Assembly: GCF_016587375.1 (NCBI RefSeq)
Contig: NZ_BNJG01000002.1
Span: 310,001-374,000 of the forward strand
Direction of reading: 5' to 3'
Length of the DNA: 64,000 bases
Source of the DNA: Ktedonobacter robiniae
Lineage (GTDB): Bacteria; Chloroflexota; Ktedonobacteria; Ktedonobacterales; Ktedonobacteraceae
Shown here: positions 47,908 to 57,469 of the stretch, one piece after another
Layout: every line of letters starts with the position of its first letter
Numbering within the stretch: position 1 is the stretch's first letter
The notes under the pieces: model-generated
What the model saw: only the letters and a program-made list of their open reading frames with translations
The model's database searches: none
What the model was told of the DNA's origin: nothing
Program-made: the position numbers and the translations under genes

Positions 47908-48026
47908 AGTTTGTCATCTACTAGAAAGGCCATTCTTTACGAAACAGGTATTTTGTATGTCTGGTGCCTGATATACTAAACAAGAGCAAATGAGAGGAAG
48001 GTACTGGACTTCATGTTAATCCAGGA

Positions 48027-49577
48027 TTATTTTCCTTTCTTTTTCATTGCTACATTGAGTATTGCTTGTATTGTATCTTCTCTTCGTTGAATTTTTGCAT
48101 TATCTTGCCCACTCCATGAAAGCACTTCATCTAATCCCGCAGGAATAAAATGACGATCTTTAGGTAATATACCCTGCTGTTGCAATAGCAGGACTTGATG
48201 TAGCTGCTGCTTCTCCTGAGCAAGTAATGCTGCAAGTATCCAGAGCATCGGCACTGTGAGAGGGTCTTTATAGCGATCTTCCTCTGAAAGATAATAGAGA
48301 AGAAGCGAGAGCGCATTGTAGAGCTCGTCAATCATATTATCTCCCGGCATAATATCCTTACCCTGTCCTAGAAAATGACGCATACGCCGGAAAAGTGTTT
48401 CACTGACTCTATCAGCTACGAAGCCGGGCTTTTTTGTTTCTACTGATGTGTCGTTCTGCTTGCTCTCTTCGGCCAGGATATCTTTGGGTCCCTTATTTTC
48501 CTGAAGTGGGTTGCCGGTCGCCCAACGCCCAGGAATATCATAGACACGCGCCAATATCTCTAATGCTGCGTTCAACCCATCCTCGTTTCCATCTTGTAGT
48601 TGAGTGTTGTATTCGAGATTGCCTAGGCGAATTTCCCTTAATCCTTTGCTGAGATCAACCGTCAGATAGAAGGTATCTTTTCGTCTGGTTTCTTCAGCAT
48701 AAGGCATCGCCTCTTTATATAAAATGCCAGGACCAGGTTCTCCTTTTGTCACATGAAGGGGATCTCTGAGTCCTTTCACACTAGAATTGCAACCGTAACA
48801 GGTGGGTATTAAATTGTGCGGATGACAGGCAAAATGGGGGTATGTATCTTTGGGGAGAAAATGATCAATGGTTGCGCGTATCGTACCACGACTATCAGTG
48901 TAATAGCCGTTTTCGTCACAGACAGGACAAATATGGAGGTTATTATTCTCCACTAGAAACAGCTTCAGTAATTCCTGTCGGCCAAAGTGCTTCCCTCCGG
49001 GGATGAGCGCGCTCATATCAGGAGGAAAGAAGCTTGCAGGAAAGCCATCTTTTGAATCCTCCAGGTAGGCATTGTAAAAATAAAGAAAAAACTCTCCTGC
49101 CTTTTGTTGCCAGACTGGTGCAACCTCCGTGTTTTCAGATTGGTTTTTGGTCGCCTTACCTTTGATATACTGTATGCCATCGCCATAGAAGTACCCTATC
49201 TCTATCTTTGCTTCAGTGCATTGGTACAGGTTCTCTACCTCTTTACGAATGCGTTTCAGCCAGTTTCGCTTAAAATCCTGGGCATTGTATACGGGTCGTG
49301 GATCGTCTGAGCTATGAAATGATTGGCTGAACTCCTGAAGTAATGCGATTTTTGCGAGTGGTCGCTTTGGACGATGTCCGTGCCATACGGCTGCTGCAAT
49401 GTGCTGACCGTAACCTTTGAAGCAGCAGTCATCTCTATCGAGATACTTCCCGTATGCCTCTAGTTCGATGCGGGTAGCTGGATCTGAAGCTGCAAAATCC
49501 AACAAGCTCATTTGTAGCTGAACAATTGAGAATAGACAGCGTTTTGTGAAGAGGGGAAGCTTTATGTCATGGATCAT
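48027..49577 (-). CDS. HNH endonuclease, partner of the AAA ATPase (PtuB-like role)
   Basis: 516 aa, last gene of the five-gene minus-strand operon. The nuclease core shows zinc-binding CPVCDENGYY near 217, the HNH strand TIDHFLPKDTYPHFACHPHN with its catalytic His near 236, and NLIPTCYGCNSSVKGLRDP. A long helical C-terminal part follows. HNH nucleases paired with RecF/SMC-like ATPases are the effectors in Septu and related systems, where the ATPase licenses cutting. The start overlaps the ATPase stop by four bases; an internal ATG at residue 23 is a possible alternative. It is larger than typical PtuB. Confidence 0.85.
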   Translation of the reverse strand: MIHDIKLPLFTKRCLFSIVQLQMSLLDFAASDPATRIELEAYGKYLDRDDCCFKGYGQHIAAAVWHGHRPKRPLAKIALLQEFSQSFHSSDDPRPVYNAQDFKRNWLKRIRKEVENLYQCTEAKIEIGYFYGDGIQYIKGKATKNQSENTEVAPVWQQKAGEFFLYFYNAYLEDSKDGFPASFFPPDMSALIPGGKHFGRQELLKLFLVENNNLHICPVCDENGYYTDSRGTIRATIDHFLPKDTYPHFACHPHNLIPTCYGCNSSVKGLRDPLHVTKGEPGPGILYKEAMPYAEETRRKDTFYLTVDLSKGLREIRLGNLEYNTQLQDGNEDGLNAALEILARVYDIPGRWATGNPLQENKGPKDILAEESKQNDTSVETKKPGFVADRVSETLFRRMRHFLGQGKDIMPGDNMIDELYNALSLLLYYLSEEDRYKDPLTVPMLWILAALLAQEKQQLHQVLLLQQQGILPKDRHFIPAGLDEVLSWSGQDNAKIQRREDTIQAILNVAMKKKGK

Positions 49578-51235
49578 GAAAGCGTTTCTTCTCCTGAATC
49601 TAGCGGATTCCAGATTTGGGGAGCCTCCAGGCTCAGTATTTCGCGACGAATTAAATAGCGCCAGTAACCAGGACCTACTTGTTTGAGCAGCTCGTTGAGC
49701 TTCTTGATGCGTTTATCATCAGGAAATTCCTCTGAAGCTTGTAGTTGTTCACGAATATAAGCGGCGCTATAGGCACCAATTGCGCTGTCAGCACGAAAAA
49801 TATGGATAATAATATCACTGGGATCGGTGCCTAGTGTACGTAAACGGGGCTGAGTTGCACGGCTCTGATGATCGTAGTCACGCTCAAGTATCCAGATGTT
49901 AGTGTTGGCAACATCGCTCAGGGTAATGCTGGAATGGGTCGTCATCAAAATATGACTACTCGTTGGACGTTGGCCTGGTTTCTGTTGCTGTAAGGAAGAG
50001 TGCAGCATTTGCAGGAGTTGACGTTTCCAGTAATCGTTAAAATGGACCTCCGGCTCGTCCAGCAGAACCATAGCTTCGGTGTAACTGAGCAATGGCAGCA
50101 GGCACAGACGGCCTAAAAGGCTTTGCTCTCCATCACTTAACCAATCGAACAGATAGAGAGATGATTGTTCTGAGGGGCTCATCTCCTCAGTTGAGTTTTG
50201 AGGCAGAGGACGAGCACTCTTGAGAAAAAGGTTGGTCTTGCGCATAATTTGGCTATTAGGATCATCAGCTATGATTAAAGGTAACATCTGGGTAAAGAAG
50301 GTTAATCCATCTCCTGTTTCTCCTAGTAATTGTTCTGGTCTGCTCTGTCCCTGATTCTCCTCGTCTGGAGAAAGTGTTGCGTCAGCACTTACCTGATTGT
50401 CGAAGAGGAAGACTAGAAGATAGTTTTTTCCAGTTCGCACTATGTAGGTTGCGCACTCCCAGAGATGGGCGATAAATGGGACAAGATCCTGTGCGATCTG
50501 ATCCTTGTCTAGATAGAGTTGCAACGAGAAGCCGTAGAGTTTTTCAATTTTTGCGGATTCCAGTATGGGTTGTAAATATTTGCTATCATTGCACATGTCA
50601 CTTAATAAACCACAAAGCACGACATAGGGCATGAGGTTTGCAGTAATTAACTGGAAACGGCTAGATGGATTGGGATGAACCTGGCCTCTGTCACGCTCTA
50701 AAGGGTTGCCCGGCACTTCTGTGAGATCCCAGGTCTGGAGAAAACTTTCCAGATCCTCTATCTGAGCGCCTCTAGAGAGGATGCCAACCTCAGTTTCGTC
50801 AGTTGTCTCGCCGTTATAGAGCCAACCGGTTTCACTTCCGCTGGTCAGGGCGATAATGTGACGAGGGAGATATTCTTCCTTAATCTTCCCTACGACGACC
50901 TCTTCCGGGTCATCTCCCAGCCGAAAGCGCAAGAGGGGGGTGAGTTGATCAGTATTGTCGTCCAGATTACTGACAAAAATCATTTTCGGTTGCTCATCTA
51001 ACATGTATTTTATGGCAAATCCGAAGGGAGGTATACTATTGTTTTGCTCTAAACATTGAAAGATGATTGCCAGCGCCCGCAATAACGTCGATTTACCTGT
51101 TCCATTTACTCCTACAAGCAGATCAATAGAGCTTTGAAGACCTGGAGCGCCATTGAGTTGAGATGTTTTCCCTGGGTGAATGGTGATATCGCGCAGTATT
51201 TGATAGCCAACTATTCTTAGTTCTTCTATTCTCAT
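49574..51235 (-). CDS. Restriction-associated AAA (RecF/PtuA-like) ATPase
   Basis: 553 aa. ABC-type ATPase of the SMC/RecF class: Walker A LLVGVNGTGKSTLLRALAII at 42-50 onward, signature LSDGEQSLLGRL near 366, Walker B AMVLLDEPEVHF near 390, and the His switch LMTTHSSITLSD near 430. The N-terminus MRIEELRIVGYQILRDITIH is typical of RecF-like proteins. Such ATPases gate a partner nuclease on DNA. It lies six bases after the second methylase-like gene and overlaps the HNH gene, so it links the type I-like recognition core to the nuclease. Confidence 0.88.
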   Translation of the reverse strand: MRIEELRIVGYQILRDITIHPGKTSQLNGAPGLQSSIDLLVGVNGTGKSTLLRALAIIFQCLEQNNSIPPFGFAIKYMLDEQPKMIFVSNLDDNTDQLTPLLRFRLGDDPEEVVVGKIKEEYLPRHIIALTSGSETGWLYNGETTDETEVGILSRGAQIEDLESFLQTWDLTEVPGNPLERDRGQVHPNPSSRFQLITANLMPYVVLCGLLSDMCNDSKYLQPILESAKIEKLYGFSLQLYLDKDQIAQDLVPFIAHLWECATYIVRTGKNYLLVFLFDNQVSADATLSPDEENQGQSRPEQLLGETGDGLTFFTQMLPLIIADDPNSQIMRKTNLFLKSARPLPQNSTEEMSPSEQSSLYLFDWLSDGEQSLLGRLCLLPLLSYTEAMVLLDEPEVHFNDYWKRQLLQMLHSSLQQQKPGQRPTSSHILMTTHSSITLSDVANTNIWILERDYDHQSRATQPRLRTLGTDPSDIIIHIFRADSAIGAYSAAYIREQLQASEEFPDDKRIKKLNELLKQVGPGYWRYLIRREILSLEAPQIWNPLDSGEETLS

Positions 51236-51241
51236 CGCAGA

Positions 51242-53242
51242 CTACTCCCAGGGGTGCTTTTCTCTAGGGAAAATGTCGCGTCTTGATACCCGACGATATG
51301 CGACCCTGGGCAGTTCTCCATTTCCTTCAGATGGATTGCCACTGACTTTAATTACTATTCCCAGGTGTTCTAGCAGTTGCAGCAATTGAGCGATTTCCGT
51401 TTGATTCATGCCAGGTGCTTCAATCTGCTGAGGATGAAAGGGTATGGGATAGGTGTCTTTGCCTCTCAGCGAGACTTCAACTAATGGCTGAAGCTTTTCC
51501 CAGTGGTTGTATTGTTTCGTCCCCAGATAGCGCAGAATAAGTGCTGATATGGGCTGAATGGGAGGAAGGGGTTCACCGAAACGTCCTGGTGTTTCCAGAT
51601 CTTCCAGCCGCCCTTGCAGATTGCTGATCTGTTGCTCTATCTGACTCAGCTCCAGGAAGAGGATGTGAGCCGATTGATACGCTTCTGAAATTGCCTCATT
51701 CATAGATAGTGATATATGCGCACTTGTATTTGTAACGAGATCACTGGTCTCTCTTGTCGTTGCTGTGAAATCACTCGTTATGAGGCTATATGCGTTACGC
51801 GCCAACTCTGAAAAAGCTTTTGAGACCCCCAATAAACGACCTTCTCGTGTAATAGCAAGTTTTTGCCCTGCTATGGCTTTCTCTACAAGCAGATCACCCT
51901 CCGGCGGCGGCACTTCCTCAGGAATGTTATACAATTCACGTCTCCAGGCCACTGAATCAGTAATCGGCTGCAAGGTTTGTTCTTGCAAGGAAACAGCCGT
52001 TAGGGATATGTGCTCGTTCTGTTGTACTTGCGCAAGGAGAAAATGTTTTATCTGTGTGTTTTTTTGCACGGCGAAATGCCTGAGCCCAACCAGAGTAGCG
52101 TTTTCTGGCACTTGCATAAGCGTGATTGGAACCGCCGTTTGATGCTGAATGTCTAAACTGGCTTGCGCTGGATGGCTGTTCTCTATCTCGGTTGCATGAT
52201 CTTCAGGATGCAAAACCTTTTGCGCAAGTGGCAGGTCATTCTCAAGCAGAGAAGGAGGTGAGAGTAAATCACGATTAGGGTTGCGTGGATACCCGTCATA
52301 TTCCAGATTGAGAAACCAGCACTGCTCTAAAGGTGGCCAATTCTTCTGCTTCTGTTGTATCAACAACAAAGCGACCCGTTCATTATTGAATGGTTGTAGC
52401 ATGCCAGCCTGAAAGGTGATGACTGCTTCTAATACGTGTTCATCGATTAGCCTTTGACGAAGGGCATTGCCAGTTCTATTGGTGAGTAGACTGATAGGCA
52501 CCATAACCACGGCCCTCCCTCCTGGCGCTAGCTTTTTGTATGCCATATAGGTAAAGAGCACTTCGCTGACCCCCGTTGTAATGGTGTCATCTGCAAGCAC
52601 AGCCTGGGCTAACCTTTTGTCGATGGTGCGTCCAAATGATGGTGCCATCGCAATGCGGTGAAATGTTTGATTGCTCAAAACGCCTTCTGGACTGCAAGCA
52701 TGGAAAGCGTTATCGAGGTGAAAATCTATCTGAGGTCGTTCTAATTGATGAAGCGCTGCATTTGCTACGGCAATAGAGCGCCAGTCAGAAGAGATTTCGA
52801 CACCAATCATTCTCTCCGGCCTTCTCGCAGTATTGACCAGGAAACCGCCAGAACCGCAGGTGAAATCAGCGAAATGATGTTCAGGGCGAATATCTAGCAG
52901 GTTAAGCATAAAATGAACAATATGCCTAGGGATAGGGTAGGCGTCTTTTGGCACGAAGGATGAGGTATAGAAGAGGACAAATTGATCAAACAATTGGGCA
53001 TCACCCTGTAATCCCTCCTGTGCCCTTACTTGCTCTAAATAGTGCTTTAACGTCACTTCGTCAATGCCTCGAATGACTGGTGGCTTATGCGGTCTATATT
53101 CTTCTGGAAAAGAGAGCAGATGCGCGTTACCCTCAGTGAGCAGCGCTGCGATATAGACAATACGTTCCTGTGAGCTGGTGAGTCCAGCTTTTCCGAGGAT
53201 ATCCCATATTTTTGCGAGCAATGAGCGTGTGTTTTCTGCCAT
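51242..53242 (-). CDS. HsdM-like protein with degenerate motif IV (second, probably inactive methylase)
   Basis: 666 aa. It has the HsdM-type SAM fold with PRHIVHFMLNLLDIRPEHHF (motif X region) and motif I ADFTCGSGGFLVNTA near 127, but at the motif IV position near 199 it reads MAPSFG, not (N/D/S)PPF/Y, so the residues that hold the flipped adenine are missing. After the core, a strand-rich segment, a coiled coil (LSQIEQQISNLQGRLEDLET) and a winged-helix-like end (ISALILRYLGTKQYNHWEKL) are added. It may serve as a structural or DNA-reading partner for the other HsdM-like protein. It is four bases after the HsdS-like gene. Confidence 0.82.
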   Translation of the reverse strand: MAENTRSLLAKIWDILGKAGLTSSQERIVYIAALLTEGNAHLLSFPEEYRPHKPPVIRGIDEVTLKHYLEQVRAQEGLQGDAQLFDQFVLFYTSSFVPKDAYPIPRHIVHFMLNLLDIRPEHHFADFTCGSGGFLVNTARRPERMIGVEISSDWRSIAVANAALHQLERPQIDFHLDNAFHACSPEGVLSNQTFHRIAMAPSFGRTIDKRLAQAVLADDTITTGVSEVLFTYMAYKKLAPGGRAVVMVPISLLTNRTGNALRQRLIDEHVLEAVITFQAGMLQPFNNERVALLLIQQKQKNWPPLEQCWFLNLEYDGYPRNPNRDLLSPPSLLENDLPLAQKVLHPEDHATEIENSHPAQASLDIQHQTAVPITLMQVPENATLVGLRHFAVQKNTQIKHFLLAQVQQNEHISLTAVSLQEQTLQPITDSVAWRRELYNIPEEVPPPEGDLLVEKAIAGQKLAITREGRLLGVSKAFSELARNAYSLITSDFTATTRETSDLVTNTSAHISLSMNEAISEAYQSAHILFLELSQIEQQISNLQGRLEDLETPGRFGEPLPPIQPISALILRYLGTKQYNHWEKLQPLVEVSLRGKDTYPIPFHPQQIEAPGMNQTEIAQLLQLLEHLGIVIKVSGNPSEGNGELPRVAYRRVSRRDIFPREKHPWE

Positions 53243-53245
53243 ACT

Positions 53246-54526
53246 TTATGAAGCCCCTTGCAACGCCTGCACAATGATGCCCTGTTCTAATTGATCAAGT
53301 TTTTGTCTCTGCTCCTCCTGCTTCTTCGTTAATTCTGAGAATGTTTTACTAAGGGTGTCGATCGTATCAACGATCCTTTTTTGTTCGGCCAAGGGCGGCA
53401 AAGGCAGGCGATAATTCAGTAAAGCTGTCATGTTGACACGTGGAATAACCATGCCAGATATAAATTGAGTGATCGGCGCAGCTATCAGTGCCCACATACA
53501 AAATGTGGGATCACATTTGGGATTGGTCACTGTGAGGGCAATGATGTTGGGGTTATAGGTAATGTACCCGTTATTGCTTATATCATTCACTAAAGCGATG
53601 CGTCTTAGTTCTGGATTAATCAATGAGTAGAGTATGGTAGAAGATGGAGATGATTGCGAGCCATAAAACTTTGCTGGTAGGGAATTTATCTCACGCAACG
53701 GCTTTATCTGTTTTGGTACAAGAGTTCCTGCGCTTAACCCTTGCAGCGGAACATAAATATACTCTCCATGTGTTTGATCGTCTCGTGAATGCACTGAGTG
53801 TTTTATTTGCGTAACTACATTCCGCAAAGGCAGGCGTTCGATGACCGGGTCTTGTTCCAAAGTAGTAAAAATTTTATCAATGCTTGCTCCTTTGGTCTGA
53901 GTAATTTTTGGACTGATCTGGTCTAATGTACTTTTGTTCTGTTGGATCTCTTTAGTGAGGGCATTTAAACGAAGCGTGATGTTTCTTTGCACGTTGAGCG
54001 GTGGCAGAAAAATTTCCAGCGCCTCGGTATCGCCACGCCGTAATTGGGTTTGTCCGCGATGGATTAAAATATCCCTCAGGGTTTTCTGGGTTGAAGGTAA
54101 GCGAAAATAGTAGAAAAGGAAGTCAACCAGTAACTCTTGTGGATTACGAGGGATCAGCGCCTGGGTGACGTTATTAATAATGGCTTCCTCCGAGAGAATA
54201 CCACAACGCCCTACCGTATCAGGTCGTGCAGCCGCTAACAGGACGCATTTTACCGGGACGCGGCGAATGTTAGTAGCGTCACTTTTGAGAATTCTCCTGG
54301 TTATCACAATTTCTCTAGTGTTTTGCAGATCCCCTGATTGAATGTATGGATAAGAGTTTGCCGAGACTGCCAGGTCATCGGTGGCCTTCTGAGCTAATTC
54401 ATCGGCGGCTTTCTCTGCCAGCGCGTTCGTCGCTTTGGCGTCTCCTCCCTGAATATAGACGATATCTCCAATGGTTTTCTTTTTCCAGACAACGGCCTCC
54501 GGCGTCTCGATACGCTGGTCACTCAT
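53246..54526 (-). CDS. HsdS-like specificity subunit
   Basis: 426 aa with two recognition domains separated and closed by long helices (NITLRLNALTKEIQQNKSTL and QKRIVDTIDTLSKTFSELTK), the HsdS plan. An Ala-rich insertion near residues 33-55 (ALAEKAADELAQKATDDLAV) is an amphipathic heptad-like helix not usual in HsdS. The gene starts inside the stop of the first HsdM-like gene (GTATGAGTG) and is followed after three bases by the second one. It presumably selects the DNA site for the whole complex. Confidence 0.85.
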   Translation of the reverse strand: MSDQRIETPEAVVWKKKTIGDIVYIQGGDAKATNALAEKAADELAQKATDDLAVSANSYPYIQSGDLQNTREIVITRRILKSDATNIRRVPVKCVLLAAARPDTVGRCGILSEEAIINNVTQALIPRNPQELLVDFLFYYFRLPSTQKTLRDILIHRGQTQLRRGDTEALEIFLPPLNVQRNITLRLNALTKEIQQNKSTLDQISPKITQTKGASIDKIFTTLEQDPVIERLPLRNVVTQIKHSVHSRDDQTHGEYIYVPLQGLSAGTLVPKQIKPLREINSLPAKFYGSQSSPSSTILYSLINPELRRIALVNDISNNGYITYNPNIIALTVTNPKCDPTFCMWALIAAPITQFISGMVIPRVNMTALLNYRLPLPPLAEQKRIVDTIDTLSKTFSELTKKQEEQRQKLDQLEQGIIVQALQGAS

Positions 54527-56040
54527 ACGTTGTTCCCTTCCTTGCTAAACCGAGAGAGGAGTTCTTGCAAACGTTGTATGTGCTGTCGCTGCTGCAAATG
54601 ATTTTTCTCAATCTGCCTAAGCAATTCATCTGGAGACAATTGTTCCTCTTGCGAAGGTGTGGAGGGAGGCAAAGGCAGTAACGTGTAAGGGTCATGAGCA
54701 GGAAGCCAGTCAAAAGTCTGTGGATCGTACCTCATGATCCATCGAAACTCTGTCTGATCTGGCTCCTGGATCTGTTCAGGAGATTCCAGATGAGCTTTCC
54801 AGTGTTTCCATGTCTCCAATATTTCAGCAAAATCACTATCCTGGATCGATTCTGTATAGGTGTACGTTCTGTTCCCCAGGCGTGAGGCCAAGTTATAGTG
54901 CAAAATTTTCTTTGTTAATGGTCGCTTGTCAAAAAAGAGTAAGAATGTCCTTTCGCTCGATGTCGGGCTAAATGCAATTTCTGGCAGCCAGACGACCATT
55001 AAAATATTCCATTTCTGGAGAATTTCTTTGCGTAACTGTATTTTTTGTTTTTCCCTACCATCCAAAATGGCCGATGAAACAACCATTCCACAACGCGCAT
55101 ATGCTGTATAACCTTGCATTTTTCTCCAGCTATGTTGGAGAAACCACGCCTCGTAACAGTCAAAAGATACCGAAGATTTTGGGGAATGCGCGTCCTTTGC
55201 TTTAGAGGAATAGCGGCCTAAAGGTGGGTGCATCATTATTACGGATGCATCCGGCACTTCCCCATTGAGATAGAAAAGTGGCCGATTGAGTGTATCCTCA
55301 ATTCTGAGTGCACTCTCAACTGCTTGTTGCTGGACCTGTTCAGCATTTATGCCATGCAGCAACATATTCATACGCGCCAGTTGAACAACCTCCTCGACGC
55401 TATCTCTCCCATAGAGACGGTTCGTATCAATGGCATCTTTTTTCTGAGTACAATGCCTCTCAGCGGCTAGCAGAAAATCTCCTGTACCACAGGCTGGGTC
55501 ATAGACGATATCCTCTGATCCAGGATCGAGAATCTGGACCATAAAACGTGTGATCGCAGGCGGAGTTGCGAAAATTCCCTTCTTTTTATCCTCTTCGGCT
55601 AAAAGCGCAAGAAGTGCACTATAGAGTTGTGCAATGCAATCTTCCCCTGATTTGCTAATAAATTCAGCCTCATCAATAAGTTGTATGAGACGTTGAAAGA
55701 TCTCAAATTTTTTGTTGATCTCCATGTACTCGCTTTTGAGGCCAAAAAGTTTTCCAAGGAGTGGATGCAACTCCTCACGAAGAGAGCGCCGACATTCCTC
55801 AAAATGAGTAGCTCCTTGTTGAAGGACGCGGGGAACCCATGTAGACCATGAATAGTGCCAACCTTCTTGCTTCTGGGAAGCAAAAAGCTCCTGACCATTT
55901 CCAGGTTTATCTAAATGTTTGAGAAAGAGCAACCAGGCCAATTGCTTCACAATATCTTTATTACTTATAATGCCAGTGCTATCTGCTTTCAATAATTGCG
56001 TCGCTTCATGAATGAAAGCATGAACAGGTATTTTTCTCAT
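54523..56040 (-). CDS. HsdM-like N6-adenine methylase with His in motif IV
   Basis: 505 aa, first gene of the operon. HsdM-type helical N-terminal domain, motif X GIFATPPAITRFMVQILDPG, motif I VYDPACGTGDFLLAAERH near 180, then at motif IV near 268 MMHPPLGRY instead of NPPF. The codon is CAC, one base from the Asn codon AAC, and the aromatic residue is Leu. These changes should weaken or abolish base flipping and methyl transfer, though the SAM pocket looks intact. It probably forms a heterodimer with the 666-aa protein around the HsdS-like subunit. Confidence 0.83.
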   Translation of the reverse strand: MRKIPVHAFIHEATQLLKADSTGIISNKDIVKQLAWLLFLKHLDKPGNGQELFASQKQEGWHYSWSTWVPRVLQQGATHFEECRRSLREELHPLLGKLFGLKSEYMEINKKFEIFQRLIQLIDEAEFISKSGEDCIAQLYSALLALLAEEDKKKGIFATPPAITRFMVQILDPGSEDIVYDPACGTGDFLLAAERHCTQKKDAIDTNRLYGRDSVEEVVQLARMNMLLHGINAEQVQQQAVESALRIEDTLNRPLFYLNGEVPDASVIMMHPPLGRYSSKAKDAHSPKSSVSFDCYEAWFLQHSWRKMQGYTAYARCGMVVSSAILDGREKQKIQLRKEILQKWNILMVVWLPEIAFSPTSSERTFLLFFDKRPLTKKILHYNLASRLGNRTYTYTESIQDSDFAEILETWKHWKAHLESPEQIQEPDQTEFRWIMRYDPQTFDWLPAHDPYTLLPLPPSTPSQEEQLSPDELLRQIEKNHLQQRQHIQRLQELLSRFSKEGNNV

Positions 56041-56447
56041 CGTTCGCTCTATTTTACACCTTCTTCCACAGCCTCGATCTCTCTCAGATTGTTTATGGCT
56101 TTAAACTACTCTAAAGAATTGTCCCTGGTTCTCTGCCTTGATCAGACCCATGACCTTCCTATCTACCGTATGCAGGAATTATAGCAGATTTGTATTTATA
56201 TAGCATTTCCAGTGAATACCGGTTCATGCTCCTTGGCCTAACAATAACCAAGCTCTTGCAGAATCAAGGAAAACTCAAGACCAATATGCTGTTTGGTCAA
56301 TATATTGCCCACAAAGCGCTCTCGAAAGACCCACACCAACGTTATGCATATGTCAAGACATTTGCGATGGCTCTGGTCCAGGCATGGATGCTTTCCAAAT
56401 CTCTCCAAGCGCGCATATAAGCACCTTATTGTAAAACTATTCTATTG
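56041..56447. other. Spacer with the operon promoter and gene debris
   Basis: About 400 bases between the restriction-like operon (leftward) and the PIN-like gene (whose 3' end faces it). It contains a plus-strand kinase-like remnant, described separately. The leftward operon promoter must lie here; no clear -35/-10 pair was found by eye. Confidence 0.45.
56280..56420 (+). pseudogene. Remnant of a Ser/Thr protein kinase-like C-lobe
   Basis: The plus-strand frame contains AHKALSKDPHQRYAYVKTFA, which matches the last conserved helix of bacterial Ser/Thr kinase domains (the usual form is LAKDPxQRFxSVxxFAxAL). Nothing else of a kinase is upstream. A relic of a lost gene, common debris in genomes rich in such kinases. 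Confidence 0.45.
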
Positions 56448-57302
56448 TTACTCAACTGTGATATCTGCTAAAGAAACACCTGTGATGCTACAGAGAAAAA
56501 CAACAGCATCCGCAGGTCGTAAGATTCTGCCGGGAATGTTCAGTTCCCGGAGTCCAGCGACTTTTGTTTGCTTGAAAAAATTATTGTCATTGGTGACAAA
56601 AACGGCTCGATCCGGATAGATGGTATGAACAGCGTTCGTGATGTGGCCGTAGAGGCCTAACGCATCATTCTTTGCATTCATCCACCTGCGACGCAGGCGC
56701 TTAAGAAGCATATGCATCTCTTCTCGCTCTGTCTGCTCGAGCGCGTCGAGTGCCGGGGTTAGCATCTGTTCCGGTGCTTGAGGCGAAGATTGAAAGTAGA
56801 AATCTCGGGCGTCTAGCTCAATGAGTGCATCTCGCTTTATACCTACGATGTTTTGGCGTGTGCATTCTTGGTTGCGGTACTCAAACCAGCTGAAGGGGGT
56901 CTTAGGGAAAAGGATGCGGTGAATGCGCTCATTGAGTGCGCGTTCGAGTTGAAAATCGAACGTGATTGTATTGGGATCAGTACTTGGCACGCGAAAACCG
57001 ATTGTACGCGAACTCGTGAAGATGTTGCAGCGATCAATACCTTGCTCTTGCAGCCAGGTCGCATATTCGTGCATTGTTAGTTCTGCATCTGGGCGCTGCT
57101 CTTCGAGCGCGGTGCTCAAGGTAACATTGAGCGTAATCACGCCGGCACGATTTAAGGCACGAAGTTGACGTGCTAGCTGAACGAGAGCATCGTTTGGATC
57201 GTTGTTGCGATACGCAACCACAACGTTATTGTCGAGCGTGACTAACGGGCGTTCGGCTGGATTGCCTCCACGTTGTTTTTCTACTTGCATGGGTATTCCC
57301 AT
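56448..57302 (-). CDS. PIN-like nuclease domain protein
   Basis: 284 aa. N-terminal PLVTLDNNVVVAYRNNDPND and C-terminal RAVFVTNDNNFFKQ carry the spaced Asp/Asn residues of a PIN-type metal-dependent ribonuclease, with a helical insertion in between (EREEMHMLLKRLRRRWMN). PIN proteins usually cut RNA and are often toxins or RNA-decay factors. No antitoxin gene is adjacent; the HTH gene at 59.7 kb is too distant to be a sure partner. The ATG at 57302 is used; a second ATG four codons later is possible. Its AT-poor sequence differs from the left-hand operon. Confidence 0.65.
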   Translation of the reverse strand: MGIPMQVEKQRGGNPAERPLVTLDNNVVVAYRNNDPNDALVQLARQLRALNRAGVITLNVTLSTALEEQRPDAELTMHEYATWLQEQGIDRCNIFTSSRTIGFRVPSTDPNTITFDFQLERALNERIHRILFPKTPFSWFEYRNQECTRQNIVGIKRDALIELDARDFYFQSSPQAPEQMLTPALDALEQTEREEMHMLLKRLRRRWMNAKNDALGLYGHITNAVHTIYPDRAVFVTNDNNFFKQTKVAGLRELNIPGRILRPADAVVFLCSITGVSLADITVE

Positions 57303-57469
57303 TTCTGCTTTTCTCTACCTAGCCACTTTGACGACGATGAAGGATTGGCCTGCGCTGATTGTCGTGGATTACGGACTTGCTGTCAAGCATGTGGGTAGCT
57401 CCAGAATGATTGCATGAGTGAAGAAGCAGAAACAATGGATGAGTTATAGATCTCCATAGATTACCCGCC

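Noticed and set aside
48027..51235. Calling the ATPase/HNH pair a plain Septu system
   Set aside because: The pair is in one tightly spaced operon with HsdM-like and HsdS-like genes, and both proteins are larger than typical PtuA/PtuB partners, so a separate type is more likely.
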